DNA of 64,000 nucleotides from Paracentrotus lividus (GCA_940671915.1 CALNVZ010000641.1:7184101-7248100), one strand, 5' to 3'. Shown: positions 23,101 to 38,100, counted from the stretch's first letter. Notes: generated by a model not told the origin, from the sequence alone. Numbers and translations: made by a program.

Positions 23101-26100
23101 TGAGACCGATTTTGAGTAACACGAGTAGACAAAAGAGTATCGGCGATGTCAGGTTGACTGCAGCTACGACTGGAAAAACTAATTTTTCAGACTTTTAATT
23201 GAATTTCCACACACTTCTCCAGGGACTCAGGAGACATCTCCACGACTCTCGAGACTCAAATCGCGAATTAGTCTACACTCATGGACAATAAGATATGACA
23301 TTGCTCCTTGAAAACAAAAGCATGAACATCATATATAGTTCTTAAATTGAAATAAAAGTGAAGCACAGAATAATGTATGGCATGTTTGTAATGTATTCCC
23401 TGTTCATCAAACTTGGAATGGGCCAAAAATGACTACTCTTACAAAAGAGCCTGTGTATTCAAAACCAATGAAGCGAAACGTTTGAAATTTTCACAAGAAT
23501 CGCAGAATTAGGTGGGCTTCCGAAATATGCATATGGAATTTGCAATAATTCTTTATTATTGAAGTTATTTAGCGCCCAATCAGAGGGACATTTTTTTGGG
23601 ACGCGCTGTATATCAAGATCTACAGCATCAAATGAGATGGAAAAAAATGCAGAAGAAAGTCCGATTTTCCTGCTTTATGAATATATCAAACAATACCATG
23701 TCGTACTGTAAAAAAAATAAGTTTGCCATTTGTACTTATATATGAAATATATTATGTATATTGTATAGCTTCACGTATTGGCCCAGATTTTTAATTTAAA
23801 AAAAAAAAGTTTGTCTAACGGAATAAAAGCTCGTTACAGAAAAAAGTTTGTTGAAATGGAAAAATGGAGAAAAAAAAAAACAACTTTAGAACGCAGATGG
23901 ATTTCGTTTAATTATTAGTTTACAAGGTTCTGCAAATGGACCCCCATTTTTTGTTAGAGAAACTTATGCTTGTAGGCCGTATAGCCATGCTATACATCGA
24001 GCATTATTTTGCTCTATCCAAGTTATACATGTTATATGAAATTATATATGGATGGCATACATCTATCCTGAAAATGTATTATGATAATATAATTAAGAAT
24101 TTAATGAACGTTTAAAAGTTAATTTTGAATAAGGTTTCGGGTCATCAAATAGATTGGAGTCATGTCTTTATTACTTTCAGGTTTCCATTTGGCAGTTATG
24201 GATCAACTGGAAGTTTCCTATACTCTTTCAACCCATGTTACGCGTACTCTGTTGGAACCTGTAATGGTGTGGTCGTAAGTTATCGAATATCCACGTCCTC
24301 AACAAAATTGAAATCTTAATATCACATGGAATACAATATCTACATCAGGACAATGTAAATTCCTTGTAAAAAGAAGAAGTATAGTCTATCAATTTCGAAG
24401 AGAATATTACAAACTTATTCATCCAATATTGTTCGTTCCAAGGAAAACAGAAATTGTGGCCCGAAACGTATAAGAAAAAAAGAAAAAGAAGAAGAAGAAA
24501 AAGAAAAAGAAGAAAGTGAATGTGGAGAGAAAGGGAGGGACGAGGGGGGGGGGGTGGTTATTGATATGCCTAAATAGAGACACATGAGAAAGGAACACAG
24601 TGAAAGATATAGTCAGAGATAGAAGGGGTAATGAGAAGATACTTCCCCTTCTCTCTCTTTCCCTGTCTCTTATTTTCTCTTCTTATTTTTTCTTTTTTTT
24701 TTCTCTCTTTACAATCGTCTCGCTCTCTCAGTTATTAGCAGCTAATAAATTAATCCTATAAAAGAAAATGTTTTCCCTTCTTCATTCATGTCATTAGTCC
24801 TGTCAACAGTTTACAGGGGGCGCGTCCCCTTCATATTTTGACCTTGGTAACCCGGCACCAGAAACATGGACAACTGATAGTAACGGAGTAATCGTAGTAA
24901 CTTACAGCGCTGGACAAGGAGACCAGAAAAGGTATGATAAATTTGTACACTCATATTGGTATTAAAAATGGGAGTTCAGATTGGGTTCAAACATGGAGGG
25001 TGGGAGGGGGCAGGTGAGCCGGCCGTGGTCCACATCCCCTTTCCAAAAGGCCTCACCAACAACACAGCAAGGGGTAAGGCCCAAAACGCAGAGTACAACC
25101 TTTAAATATAATGCTGGTGTCACAATATACCGTGTAAAATGAACGGGTCTTCGCCGTTCACCGAAAAACCAAAATTTGCAACACGGCAATAGAACGGCAC
25201 CGGCCACATTTCATTTTTCATCATTTTCATTATTGTTCTACACCGGATCTATACCAGGTCCTAGCCGGCCTGGTACCGGGCTGACCGTCCTTATAATAGT
25301 CCACGCTTTCCTTTTGTCCTTGCGATTACCGCTTGTCCCCCGGCCTTACCGCTCTGTGAAAAGAAAAACATTTTTTTTTCATCGCTGGGTGACTCACTGT
25401 TTTCCACCGTTCGCGACCGTGCGAAACAGATTGATGCGAACGGCGGGACACGTAGGATACCCGGCGATGCACATGGTGGGTCGGTGACGATCCGTCAAAA
25501 ACGTTCGCATGATTTTGCCTTCTGTTCATGCCCGGCGAATGTTTTGAATTTTCGCCGGGCATGAACCGCAGGCACCAGTCGATGGAGACCCAGTGTAAGG
25601 GCGGTATAATGGCGTCGTTACGGTATAGGGATGGTGTAAGGACGGAACAAACGCTCCACACCCGTCCACAAAGCGATCATGCTTGGAGGTTTCTTCTTCT
25701 TCTTTCGTTAGGTTTAATGGCAATCAGTCATATTTGACTATTATCGCCAATGCAAATTTGACATTTCTCTCATTTTATATATAGAAGACTATATATATAT
25801 TAATATTTGCCTTTATTTTTATTATTATATATTTGAAAAATATTCCAGTGTCATCTGCATAAATGCAAACCCAGAAAAATTATTAAACAGATAATAATTA
25901 TTTGGACTAGTGGATCTATACTTATAGGCCCGAATTCACAAACGTGGTTTAGTTAGTCCATGGTCTAAATCAATTGTTTAAACCACGGATTTAGACCATG
26001 GTCTAAATTTTGGTATTTACAAACCACCTGATTTAGACCATGGACTAACTAAACCACGTTTGTGAATTCGGGCCATAGTGTCTTCAAATCATGTATATTG

Positions 26101-29100
26101 TGTGTTCAAACCGCCGTTTGTTTTCGAAGGTCTCGATCACGTCGCTCTCTTCACAGGCCCAGAGAGGTATTGCAGCTTTTAAAAGATACATTATAATCTG
26201 AAATACTTTTATTGTCATTGTTGGGGAGAAGAATTTAAAATCGGGGCCTTTTATGGATATTTGATCTAAATTAAAGTCAATTCTTTTGTCGTGTTTGTTT
26301 TGTTTTGTTTGACATTAGTTTCTAAAGTTTTATTACACCTTTTATTTGGAAATAAATATTTGACTACTTTCCTTTATACATGAGCATGTAATAAGCTCCA
26401 GTATAGTTTGGTCGAATATGTTTGCCTAAATTACAAGTATACTTTATACCGGTACCCGCGTTTCATAAAAAAACAACAACAAAAAAATGTCAATTTTATC
26501 GAATATTATTTCAATTTCTCCGCGAAAATTTCCCCATGCTTTTGAAAAACTTAAATCAAATTTATATCAAATGAAATATTGTTTTCATAATAAAAGTACT
26601 TTATCATTATTCTTTAATCATGTTATTATGAATTTTCTAATATTTTGTCATAATCATTTCATTGCAATATTCTTTTAGCCAAATTATAACCCTCTATAGA
26701 ATCGCATCAAAAATAAATGTCTACATCATTCCTAATTCTGCTATTTGGACATTTTTGTCTTTACTCTCTATTTTCATTGTTCTACACACGACCCATTTGA
26801 GTGATTTTACAGTGATTTATAACTTAATCAGAACTATACAAGACAATACCTTAATATTATATTTAAAAAAAAATAAGAAGAAAACATGCATAATATCTGG
26901 GGAAACCGCTTTTAAGATTGCAAAATAATACGAATTTGGTTTGCCATAGATTTTATATAATTCATGTAATTAATTTAATTTCAATAGGGTATGTAGTTAT
27001 GTTAATGACAGACCAAAATTGAACCACTTTTCAAGGAAGCCTACACAGAATTGGAAATACAAAAATAAACTTACCCAGGCATTTCACGACCAAAAAAGAG
27101 CCTAAAATTGGGAATTAGAGGCCTTCCCTCCTTTTTCGCCCGCCCCTCCCCTAGAAGAAATAAATAATAATATTATATAAATAGTACATGCTCTACTATG
27201 CAACATACTAGATTATGTGCACGAGGGATAATTTAGTATTTGGATTGCACATAGTCAGTAATGTTGCATTAATAGAGCATGCATTATTTATTACAGTACA
27301 CTGTTGCTCATAAAGGTTGGATATTGTTTTGAGTGCTCCAGGAACATTATTTTGCTCCGGCTATAATTTCTTGAAGTTGTTTGTCCCCACTTCCACTTAG
27401 TAAGACCCTAGCTATATCTTGGACGTTCCCCCAACTATTCCCGGGGAAAGAAAAATCAAATAATTTTGTCAGCCCCCACAATGTCCATTCTCGCAATTGT
27501 TTGTCATTTTGGGGCCCCTTTTTGTTTACCCGGCTGACCAAGGCCCCCTCAATCCTACCCCGATGAAACCCGTCCGAAGTGTAGGGTTGTTATTGCTCTT
27601 TACGCTAAATTAAGTTTTAAGGTTAAAGGATTTCGTCTCTTGTCTAGGGGAAGGGTCAAAGATTATTTCGATAGGGGTTAAAAAATGATTTTGCTCATTT
27701 TTACAACATGAAAATTTCTATCATCCCGAAAATGTATTGTAGAATCTCCGCCAAAAATAAATCATAATGAAAAATAGATTATAGTTACCATTTACAACCT
27801 TGTTAATAAGATTAAAACAAAATTTGGGGGAAATTATCATTATCAAGGGTTTATGGTTGTTTTTTATTTCCTTTGTTTTTACCATAAAGTAAGGATAAAA
27901 TATTTCAATTTTTCACCAATCTCACTTTTTACTTTAACCCCTCCCCTAGACAATAAACAAAAACATATAACCTTAAAACTTAATTTACGTAAAGAACAAT
28001 ATTAGCCCTACAATTTAGACGCGTTTCGCAGAGTTAAGATTAAGGGGTCTTGGTCAGCCCCAAAATGACAAAAAATGGCCGCGCAAAAATAGGCATTGTG
28101 GGGGCTGACAACCATTTTTTAGTTTTCATTCCCCGGGAATGGTTGGGGAAACAACCAAGATATAGCCAGGGTCCCGAAAAGTGAACGCAGGGACGATTAA
28201 TTTCATGAAATTACAACCAGAGCAAACAGATGTTGGTGGAACACGAAAAAAATATCCAACCTTTCTGACCAACAGTGTAAATAGACCCCTAGATCTTTGA
28301 CCTTAATGCCTAATCTGGTTTTATCTTTGCAAAATTTTTGGTGCTAATTAAGCTATTGTGACGTATTTGTGCTCACCATTTATACTGTTATTACGCGCTA
28401 GCGCAACAAGGCAATTGATTTCACAATTCATTTTAACACAGGATTTAAACCGTGCAACATAACAAAAAAGCGTGCAACATACCAAAATGTTGAACGGCAC
28501 GTGACATCCTTTCAACCAATCACAGCTCGTAAAAATATACTACCACTATTTACTATACATGTATATGAATGGATGGAGTGGTCCATGTGGAACAACTCCT
28601 ACCCCATGGTTAATTGTTTGAATAGTGATGGGATATTGCAAGGCCAAACGCCAAAACGCAGAACCCCTATCAATATATAATCAAGACATACAAAATAATA
28701 TTATTTCAAAATGAAAAAACTTTGTGGGGAAAAAAAAAAAAAAAAAAAAAAATCCTTTGAGGTTTTCCCGCCTTTTTCAGAACTCTTAAATAGAACAATA
28801 TAATAAGTACGACAATTGCAAACCCAGCCAATTCGATATTGTATAAAATCTATTGTAAAGTGTAAATAATTAAATCAGAACTGACTTGATATGAAAACAG
28901 AAACAGAGGCTTAAAGTAAATGAAACAAACGAGACAAAATATGGGCCCCGTATAAAACTATAATTTCCGAGTAAACAAGCCCCCAAAAAACTTGATAATC
29001 ATCATGATCATCTCGCTGTTTATAATACTTTTGTTTTGTAATATATTAGGCCTACTCTGGCGATTCGTTTTTAACTCAAAATCATTCAGTTATTGAGTGA

Positions 29101-32100
29101 TCTTGTTAATAAACAATCAAGGGGACAATTACCGATTTAAAAACGTAGCTTTCACGTTAAGTTTTTATGTACTAGGAGTTGGCAAGTTAAGTCACAGGGG
29201 GCGTATTTGATGCGGAAAGAGGGGGGGGGGCATGGGGGGGGTTATCGATTCATGTTGCCTGACCTCACCACGGTCCATCTCCGTCCTGCAAACGGCATGA
29301 AACTGGTGCGGCGTCCTTCAAAACAGTCCTTTTACCGTCTTTTTAACGACTGGTCTGGTTTAAGACCGTTCTGAAATACCCGGTGATCCCCCGGAAAGAA
29401 CTCGGCAACAATTCGGCCGTTCTTGAAAATTCTTTCGGGAACGGGTGCCCATGCAGCGAGATCCCATGAACGCGTTGGATTCAACCGCTTCACCATGTGC
29501 CTCACCGTTTGCCACCGTGTGCACAAATTTTGCCAGAACGGTCTGCGAACGGTGGGCCAACATGGCTCATGTGCCACCAGCATTAGAGTACATTGGTGGC
29601 AATTATAATTTTTTAGAAATCAATATAGGCCTATTAACCATGTAATCAGTAATAATTTGACATCTTCTTTTATATCTACATGTACAGGGTGTTTCCGAAA
29701 AAAGGAAACCCAACTTTGATCAATAATAATTTCAAGAATATTCCAATGGTGATTATGAAATTTATATCACTGTAAAGTGCAACTCCTTACCATTCTAATG
29801 ATACATCTCTCACCTCACCCATATCATGCTTCGCTGAACCCCATTGTTCTGAAAAAGTCTTGTAAAATTGTGCGTGGTTTACTTTCATGCACCTTGAGAT
29901 GGTTTGTGTGAATGTGCCTGGAAAGGAAACCCAACTTTGATCATCAATAACTTCGAAAATATTTCAGTGGTGATTAAGAAGTTAATATTACTGGAAAGTA
30001 CAACTCATTACCATTCTAATGACACCTCTCTCAGCTCACCAATATCATGCATCACTGAACCCCATTGTTTAGAAAATTGTCTCGCAAAATTGTGATAGGT
30101 TCTCTTTCATGCTCCTTGAGATGAGTTGCTTTAAAGGTTCCTAACAAATCTAAGTAAAGCATTCCAGTGACTTTAAATAAATGAGTTTGATAAATGGGTT
30201 GGAATGTCTACTTATTTAGTCCAGGTAATTTCAACATGTTACTGCTCACGACAACCCAGAGAACCTTCAGTTCTCCGTGGATAATGTAAGAAGCATAACA
30301 GCACTGCATCAATCACAATTTTGCAAGACATTTTCAGAACAACGGGGTTCAGTGATGCGTGACATTTGTGAGCTGAAAGAGATATCAATAAAATGATAAT
30401 GAGTGGCACTTTCCAGTGAAAACGTCATAATCACCACTGTCATGTTTTTTAATGATTGATGATGAAAGTTGGGTTCCTTTTTTAGGCACATTGCAACAAC
30501 CCATCTCAATGAGCGTGAAAGTGAACCACTCACAATTTTGCAAGACATTTTCAAAACAACGAGGTTCAGTGATGCGTGACATTGGTGAGCTGAGCAAGGT
30601 ATCATTAAAATGGTAATTAGTTGCACTTTCCATTGATATAAATTTCATAATCACCACGGTAATATTTTTGAAATTATTGATGATCAAACTTGGGTTTCTT
30701 TTTTTTCTGGGTCACCCAATAGTGTAAAATGATTTTTTTTTTAAATCGATATATTCTTTTAAAGGACGACTGAAGTGAGTTACACGTGTGATGCAACTGC
30801 CCTCGAACCAACCTTGCAAGATATAGTAGAGTATTCAAAGCAACAATATGTAAGTTTTTTTTTTTTTTTTTTTTTCAGGGAGCTTTACTAATAGCGGGTT
30901 TCACTGGAAGACGTAGGAGGTAGCCTAAAACGTTAGCGTATGGAAGGAAGAAACTTGAAAAATAGCTATAAACTCCAAACCCCTGCATACAGATATAAGC
31001 CAGCGTAAATTTCGTGGTTTCGTGTGTAAAATCGAGGGGTTTCTGTATTCAAAATCTAGACTACATCTTGTAGCTCGGCAGTCCAGAAATCTACGACGTT
31101 TATTTGGGGAAATAGCCATCGTTTCGACGATGAACGTAGGTCAGTTATCAGCCAAACAGCGAGCGCTTAGGAATGAAAGCATTCACACAACATGTGGTTT
31201 CGCTAATGTTCCCCATTGAAATCAAATACAGAAGCTCTCTCATGTAGGCTACCCAATTTTTGCACGTGCTAAACGGGCGCGGATCCAGGAGCCGACAGGA
31301 TCGCCCCTCCCCCTAGTAAACGAAAAAAAGAAAAGGGGGGGGGGAATCGTGACTGATGACTGATTCGATCAACCAACTAAACCCTACCCGTATGGCTAAT
31401 ATACTATGATGACCTCTTTGATGACCTCTCATTGTGATGGGGGAAAAAAGGGATGTACCAAATTCTGAAATTCAATTTTTGGCCTCAGCTCCGCCCCCCT
31501 CTCATGAAAACCTGGATCCGCCACTTTTATATGCATGTAATGATTGAGTAGCCCGTTGAATAGACAACAGATGGATTTCAGTTAAATATATCTTTATTAA
31601 TTTTGATGAATTTCAATGGCTAGACGGTAAGTTATTTTACGTTATTTTCATATCGTTTAACAGCAGGAATGTTTAGGGTCAATTTAGGCATTAATTAGGC
31701 CCTATCACATGTTGTGACCATAGCACCAAATTCACCTGTAATAAACATAGACGTATTTGACATAATAAATCCTTGGTATGAAGAGCTCATTTCCGAAAGG
31801 TACTACATCCATTTTCCATCAAAATTCATTTTTTTTACTTTAATCTACTCATTTTTAGCACTTCTACACACTGTTACAAACAGAAACCTGAATTTTCAAT
31901 CTGAAGAGTGAAAATATTTACTTTAAAAAAATCACTTCGTTTCCAAAAAGTACTACATCCATTTCAGTTCGTTTCGAAAAGGTACTACATCCACTTTTAT
32001 GTAGTCCCATGTATTTGTTCTTATTGCATGTAAATAATGCGTAGTTGACTGGGTTCGCCAGAGCATCGGTAAAAATTTGAATTTTTTTTTTTACTAAATG

Positions 32101-35100
32101 CAACGTTTTTGTTTTTTTAAAAATGGCATCTTTTTAAAACAATATGAAATAGTACAAAATGTTCTTTTTTTAATAAAAAATTGCTGAGATACATGGCAAT
32201 TTATATACTCTGAGATATTTCGTTTCCAAAAGGTACTAAATCCATCAGAACAAAAAATTAAAAATTCATTTACAGAAAAACTTGCAGACCTAGATTTTTG
32301 TTAGACTGGTTTCCCTTTAGTATCGTAGAGTAGAACAATCTGTAAAAATTTAATTCCAAACAGACACTCCTATAAGTGAAAAATAAAAAAAAACATGTTT
32401 TTCTCCGAATTAACAAATATGGATGTAGTACCTTTTGGAAATGACCTCTTCATATATCCAAGTTGACGTATTGAATTCGTCTTGCAACAATAGTCGTTGT
32501 AATATCTGACAAGCCAACATCGTCATTAACAACCTTTTTATGCAAGATAAAGTGGGGGTTTTGAGCAATCATCTTATTTAAATTGTATAATTTATGTTTT
32601 TAATGACAACGAGTAATTCATATTCTATCCTGTGATACCAAAATTATACCAGCTGTCAGGGATGACTGAGCACTTAACTTTTTTTAATAAATATGGTAAA
32701 AAACTCCTTTTACCAAGTTTAGAATTTACACTTTTATAAAGTTGGCCTGCTCTGGATGCAGAAAAATCAAATAAGCACAATCAGGGCCGCGGAGCCGTGA
32801 ATGGGGGGGGGGGCTGCCCCTCCACTTTTGTCAGCAAAAGTGTACAAAAACGCAAAATGACCAATACATTTTTGATTTTTTTTTTGTCTGTTCAGCCCCC
32901 CACTTCTGGCTCAGCCCCTCCACTTTGAAAAATGCTCCGCGGCCCGTGATACATCATGAAGATTTGGCAAAATTCGGATAAAAAATAATAGTGGGCCATC
33001 ATAATTTATGGTCAAAATATGGGCTTCGTTTGCGAGTCATTTTAATGTTTGTCAACCTCTAATCTCCATATGATTATGCATAATTATGATTAGCATATCT
33101 TTGTGATACACTTATGTCCTTGAGAAAGGAATAATAATTTACCGCTGGATTTACCCATCTTGTGTATGGTATCCTGATGGGTGTGGGTGGGTCGATTTGT
33201 TTAACAATAATGTGGTCTGTAATTAGCTCCCCAAAAAGTTCGGTTTTTGGGGGTAGTTGGCAGACAAAAAAAACATACATACACAAACGAAAAACAACCC
33301 GATTAACATATCAACTTCTCTTTCGATCTTGCAACCATTTGCGTACCCTTAAACCTATCAGGTTGGTTCCTTCTAAGAGTATAGTAGACATTGTCGAAAT
33401 AAAGGGCTGCATGTTCTTCTTCCCTCTTCAGAGAATGACGTTAAAAACATGTGCTGCTTGTAGCCCAGCTGTAGCAGGATGTCCTACCAATGTACCATCG
33501 GCTCCCAGTGGAGGCATTACAGGAGGAGGAATCGTCTGCATCTTGTAAGTAAAAGACTATCGTCTTCTCAAATCTGTTTTTTTCATGTTCTTTCTGGTAT
33601 TTAAATGTTTACATTTTTTATGTTTCCAGACGGAATTATAGAGACTTTTTCATAATGTGAACCCATTCTTAAAGTACGATACGCAGACAACCCTATAAGC
33701 ATTATAAGATTATTGGTCAGCTTTGGAACAGGGGTAAGGTATAAATGGGCATTCCAGAAGATGGCTAATGGTCTCCTCTGAACATTCACTATTCTAGCCA
33801 TTCTTCGTTATCAATTTCTCCCAATTTAGCCATTAGGGCCTTCCAACGGTCAATGAACGTTGTCATCAGAAACAAGTAGGGCCTACATGAGTCCTGAATC
33901 AGGAATTTGAATTTGGGATTTTTTTTCTCCTTTCGTATGAGTTAGTAAGTAGTGATGTAAATCAGGCTATTTCTCGTAGTTGGGTAAGCCAGTTGATTTG
34001 TGCATCGTTTGGGTTTTATAGGTCGGTCATCCCGTCAGGTGGTTGGAAGTCACGGTAGCTGTAGATAATGTGATCTGCCGTCTGCTCATCTGCACCGCAG
34101 GTGCATCCTGGTGCATTGCGAAGCTTCCTGCAGTGCCTGTTGGCATTGAATCTGCCAATCCCAGTTCGTAGCCGGTTGAGTGTTACCCACTCCCTCCGAG
34201 GTAGATTAGAGCCAACAGGGGCTTTGGTGCCAGGGGGAGTAGTAAACTGCCGTGGGCGAAACGTCTCTTCCAGCTCTTTTCCCATTCCTGGGTGAGACTG
34301 AACTCTGATCTGCTGAGGGCGGCTGCGTGTCGGGAGCAACGTCTGCGTGATCGGAGGCGTTGTCGACCTATAGGTCCTGGGAATTTGTCGTTATTTGGTG
34401 CAAGGGGTGGTCATCATCAGCCAAGGATTTGGTTGTCAGCTTGTCTGTTAGATGCTCGCGGTGTAGTTTTGGTGGTGCAATTCCAGCGAGGACTGGAAGA
34501 AGATCAGTTGGTGTTCGGCGAAGGCATCCAGTGATGAGCCGCATGGTGCACGGTCCAGCTTTTTGGTGTGAGTGCTCCTGAACCACGCTTGAGCAGCATA
34601 TTCAGCAGAGCTGTAGACCAGAGCTAGAGCACCTGTGCGAAGGGTGGATGTTGATGCACCCCATAATGAACCAGCCAAGCAACGCAACAAGTTGTTCCTT
34701 GCTGAAACCTTTGCTCGCAGGGCTTCAAGGTGATGTCTGTACGTCAGCTGTCTGTCCAGTTTCACTCCAGGGTATGTTAGATGGGGTTGTTTGGTAGAGG
34801 TGTACCATCATGAACAACAGACATCTGTCGATTGGCTTCTTTTATGTTGAGATGGAAGGCAAACGCTTTCGTCTTGGCAACTCTCATTTTCAGTCTATAC
34901 ATCTTGAGCTTCATGTCAGCTGAAAAAATTCCCTTCACCTTAGTTCAATCATATGATCGAAATTAATGTGAATATGGGTTAAGAAGATTGTCGAGCGGTA
35001 ACGCTCATTCATCATCATCGTCGTCATCATCATCATCATTATCCTCATTTTATGTTCTCTGCATTTTCTTTCAAACTTATTATATGTCTATAGGTCAGTA

Positions 35101-38100
35101 GATTCGAATCATAGTTACCTCTTTCGGAGAGTTACGTTTGTCGTTTAACCCTATCAAGACCAAGGTATTTTGAGGGTTCATAGGCCCAAGGGGGGGGGGG
35201 GGGCCATTGGTGCCCCCCCCTCCATAATTTTTTTATTATTTGACCGATCACTTTCATATTTGGCATGACGATAAAGCAACTCAAGCTCACCAACTTGGTA
35301 CAACTTAAATTTCTCAAAGTCATCACATGGGGGCGCTATTTCTTCTTAAATAAAGAAATACATAGAAAAATGCACAAAATTTGAATTAAATCATTTTAAC
35401 TCCCTAAAATCATGGTTTAATGATGGAAACTGTTACAAATATGTCTTACGATTCATTTATTGTTCATTCGTCCACTCAAAATATTCAAGGTCGCCAAATG
35501 AGGGCGCTTTATGCTCTTAAATAAGAAAAATTCAATTCCACCAACAGAGGGCGTTTTCGGTAATCAATTGAAATAATTAAATAATAATTGTTTTTTGTTC
35601 TAATTTTCACTATTTAGGCATGCAAAGTGAATGTATAATAAGCAATAATCATATTCTGTGAATTTCATTGGATAAACTCATCTAAAAATATCAAAAATGT
35701 TAAAAAATTGATATTTTCATATTTTCTATTATATTTATTGTTTTGGCACCATTTTTAATATAAAAAGAAATAAAAACAAAGAAAAATATTCGTATTCAGT
35801 TTGGAATGTTTTTTTCAATTCATTTTGACTGAAGAAACCCCTTTTATAACACCAAAATATTGTTTAAAACTATGTATTTAAAAAATAATCCAAAATTGGA
35901 AAAATATGGCTGTCAATTTGTGGTTACCATGGCAACATGGAATATCATATCCCCACGAAATATGTATCAAAATGTTCGTGAATAAATTTTAGGAAAAGTC
36001 ACCAAGTTTGGGTGGAAATGAGCGAAGCGTATAGAAATGGCGTGTAAAAGTTTGGTAGGGGGGGGGGGCACATTGTGCCCCCCCCCTCCTTGGTCTTGAT
36101 AGGGTTAAGGAGGGGGTTCCCTCGTCGGTCCAAGACGTCAATAAAAATGATAAACCTACTTGATCGCTCTGTTCAAGCCCAGTAAATCAACTAACTGGTT
36201 ACATCGATATATTAAAGAAGTTTGAAGAGACCCATTTTCACTCGGAAAACGGTTATCCCTTATTCATGTCATTGATTTTAAAATTTAAACTTGAATTTTG
36301 AGTGCCTTTCAACTCGTTTCCATTTAAAGACTAAACTTCGTCACCATGTAAATGTTATTAAATCTGAGTTATATACCGAGTGAGTAAAAAAAAACTTTAC
36401 ACCTAGAAAAATGTCAATAAAAAGAAAACCAATTTATAAACCCTAAATTATTTCACATATTCTGAAAGAGTAACTCCTCCCGCATCTTCTGGTACCATTT
36501 TTGTGTGGCATGTCATTACGCTTAGATGAACACGACGCATTGTCTGCGAACATGCAAATTTCGAATTGTGCCAGGGTGTGGATGAAATTGAAACAACAAA
36601 ACCGACAAAAAAGCATCTCCATCATGAATAAAATAGCATAACTTTTTAACGAAAATGTCTTCCGCTTAATAACTTGGCAGGAATATTGTTACACATATTG
36701 ACTACAGTTTGTATGAAAATTAGATTGACTCGTCAAGTAATGCACGAATGAGTACACATCAAAGAGTAAATTGTCACTGACAGACCTAAAAAGGCCTCCT
36801 TATACTTTTGAAAAGAGATTATTTTGTCTTTGACGTGTGCTCACTCATGCCTGACTCTACAGATGTATCTCATTTTCATACAGAATGTATTCAATATGTA
36901 TAACAAACACCCCTACCAAGTTATTAAGCGTAAGACATTTTTGTTAAAAAGTTATGCTATTTTATTCATGATGGAGTTGCTTTTTTTGTCAGCTTTTTTT
37001 TCATCCCCACCCTGGCACAATTCGAAATTTGCATGTTCGCAAACAATGCGTCGTGTTCATCCAAGCGTAAAGCCATACCACACAAAAATGGTACCAGAAG
37101 ATGCGGGAGGAGTTACTCTTTCAGAATATGTATAATAATTTAGGGTTTATAAATTGGTTTCTTTTTATTGACATTTTTCTAGGTGTAAAGTTTTTTTTTG
37201 ACTCACTCGGTATATATATATAAAAAAATAAAAATAATAAATATGATTTGGAATCAACTATGATTTACTTCTATTCCAACATAGATTCACCGTTTTGGTA
37301 CTGGTGTACATCATTGGTGGAATCTTGTTCATGAAGTTCGCTAGAGGAGCCTCGGGTAAAGAACTCATCCCTAACTACAACTTCTGGTCGGATTTTCATT
37401 TACTCGTCAAGGTATGAATCACGGCCGCCGAAACCATCTCAGGATTTTATTCTTTTTTTGGGGGGGGGTAGGGCTAAATCTGATGGAGAGACCATTTCAT
37501 TAAAAAAAAAACTTCGATAATTATAATTCTTGTATGTAAATTCTTATACTTGCAATGGAGTTTTTGTTTTCTAATTTTTTTTCCTTCATTTCAAGCACGA
37601 AGTTGCATAGCAACCGAGCGAAACCTATAAATAATGCGGGCGCAAATTACGACCCGACTGTAATATGATATTTCAAGCATGTTGGTTTATATTCTTTTAA
37701 GGGACCTTAAAGAACTTATAAACGAACATCTTTTTATATAGGAATCGAAAAGTAATATATGTTATTTTCTTTGTAACCCTCTCCACTAAAAAAAAAACAA
37801 CCTCACGATTATAATTTGATGCATGCTTAGTCATGCGAGCGCGAAGCCCGAGCAGAAATTTATTTAAAAAGTGACTCGAAAGCTCAACTAGAAAGAACAT
37901 TTTATAAGCCTTTCTTTCCTAATCTTCGATATGGAAGGTTTTGTCCAACGGGTGGAGGGGAAGGAGGGGGGGGGGAGGGGTGTGTACAAAATGTCATTGT
38001 TTTTGACACCGACGTCGTTAAACATTGCTTGCTCATTTGCCTGAAATTTATAATAGTTTATACAGGTTTATACAGCAGTTGCAATACTTAATTTCCAGCA

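Larger units (their letters stand above)
17558..23608. mobile_element. Giant multi-level foldback element
   Basis: The ends CAGCGCGTCCCCAAAAAATG and the inverse CATTTTTTTGGGACGCGCTG abut TA (17556-17557, 23609-23610). From outside in: unique arms (17558-17870 and the right equivalent), arms made of ~330-350 bp tandem units (17880-18960 and, inverted, 21240-22360), then another inverted repeat in the loop (about 18965-21236), which itself contains a MITE at 21008-21178. The right arm is interrupted by a further palindrome at about 22490-23436. No transposase is encoded. Confidence 0.8.
17145..24180. other. Intron 1 of MRH copy 1 (7.0 kb, transposon nest)
   Basis: Apart from the outermost few hundred bases, this intron is the nested foldback complex 17558-23608. 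The corresponding intron in copy 2 is about 1.65 kb. Confidence 0.75.

Noticed and set aside
25176..25737. Overlapping frames on both strands in a GC-richer block
   Set aside because: No domain, no splice context. The block looks like an old palindromic element with a 16-bp hairpin.
36443..37135. Frames in the 36376-37210 element
   Set aside because: The plus and minus frames are mirror images produced by the palindrome.
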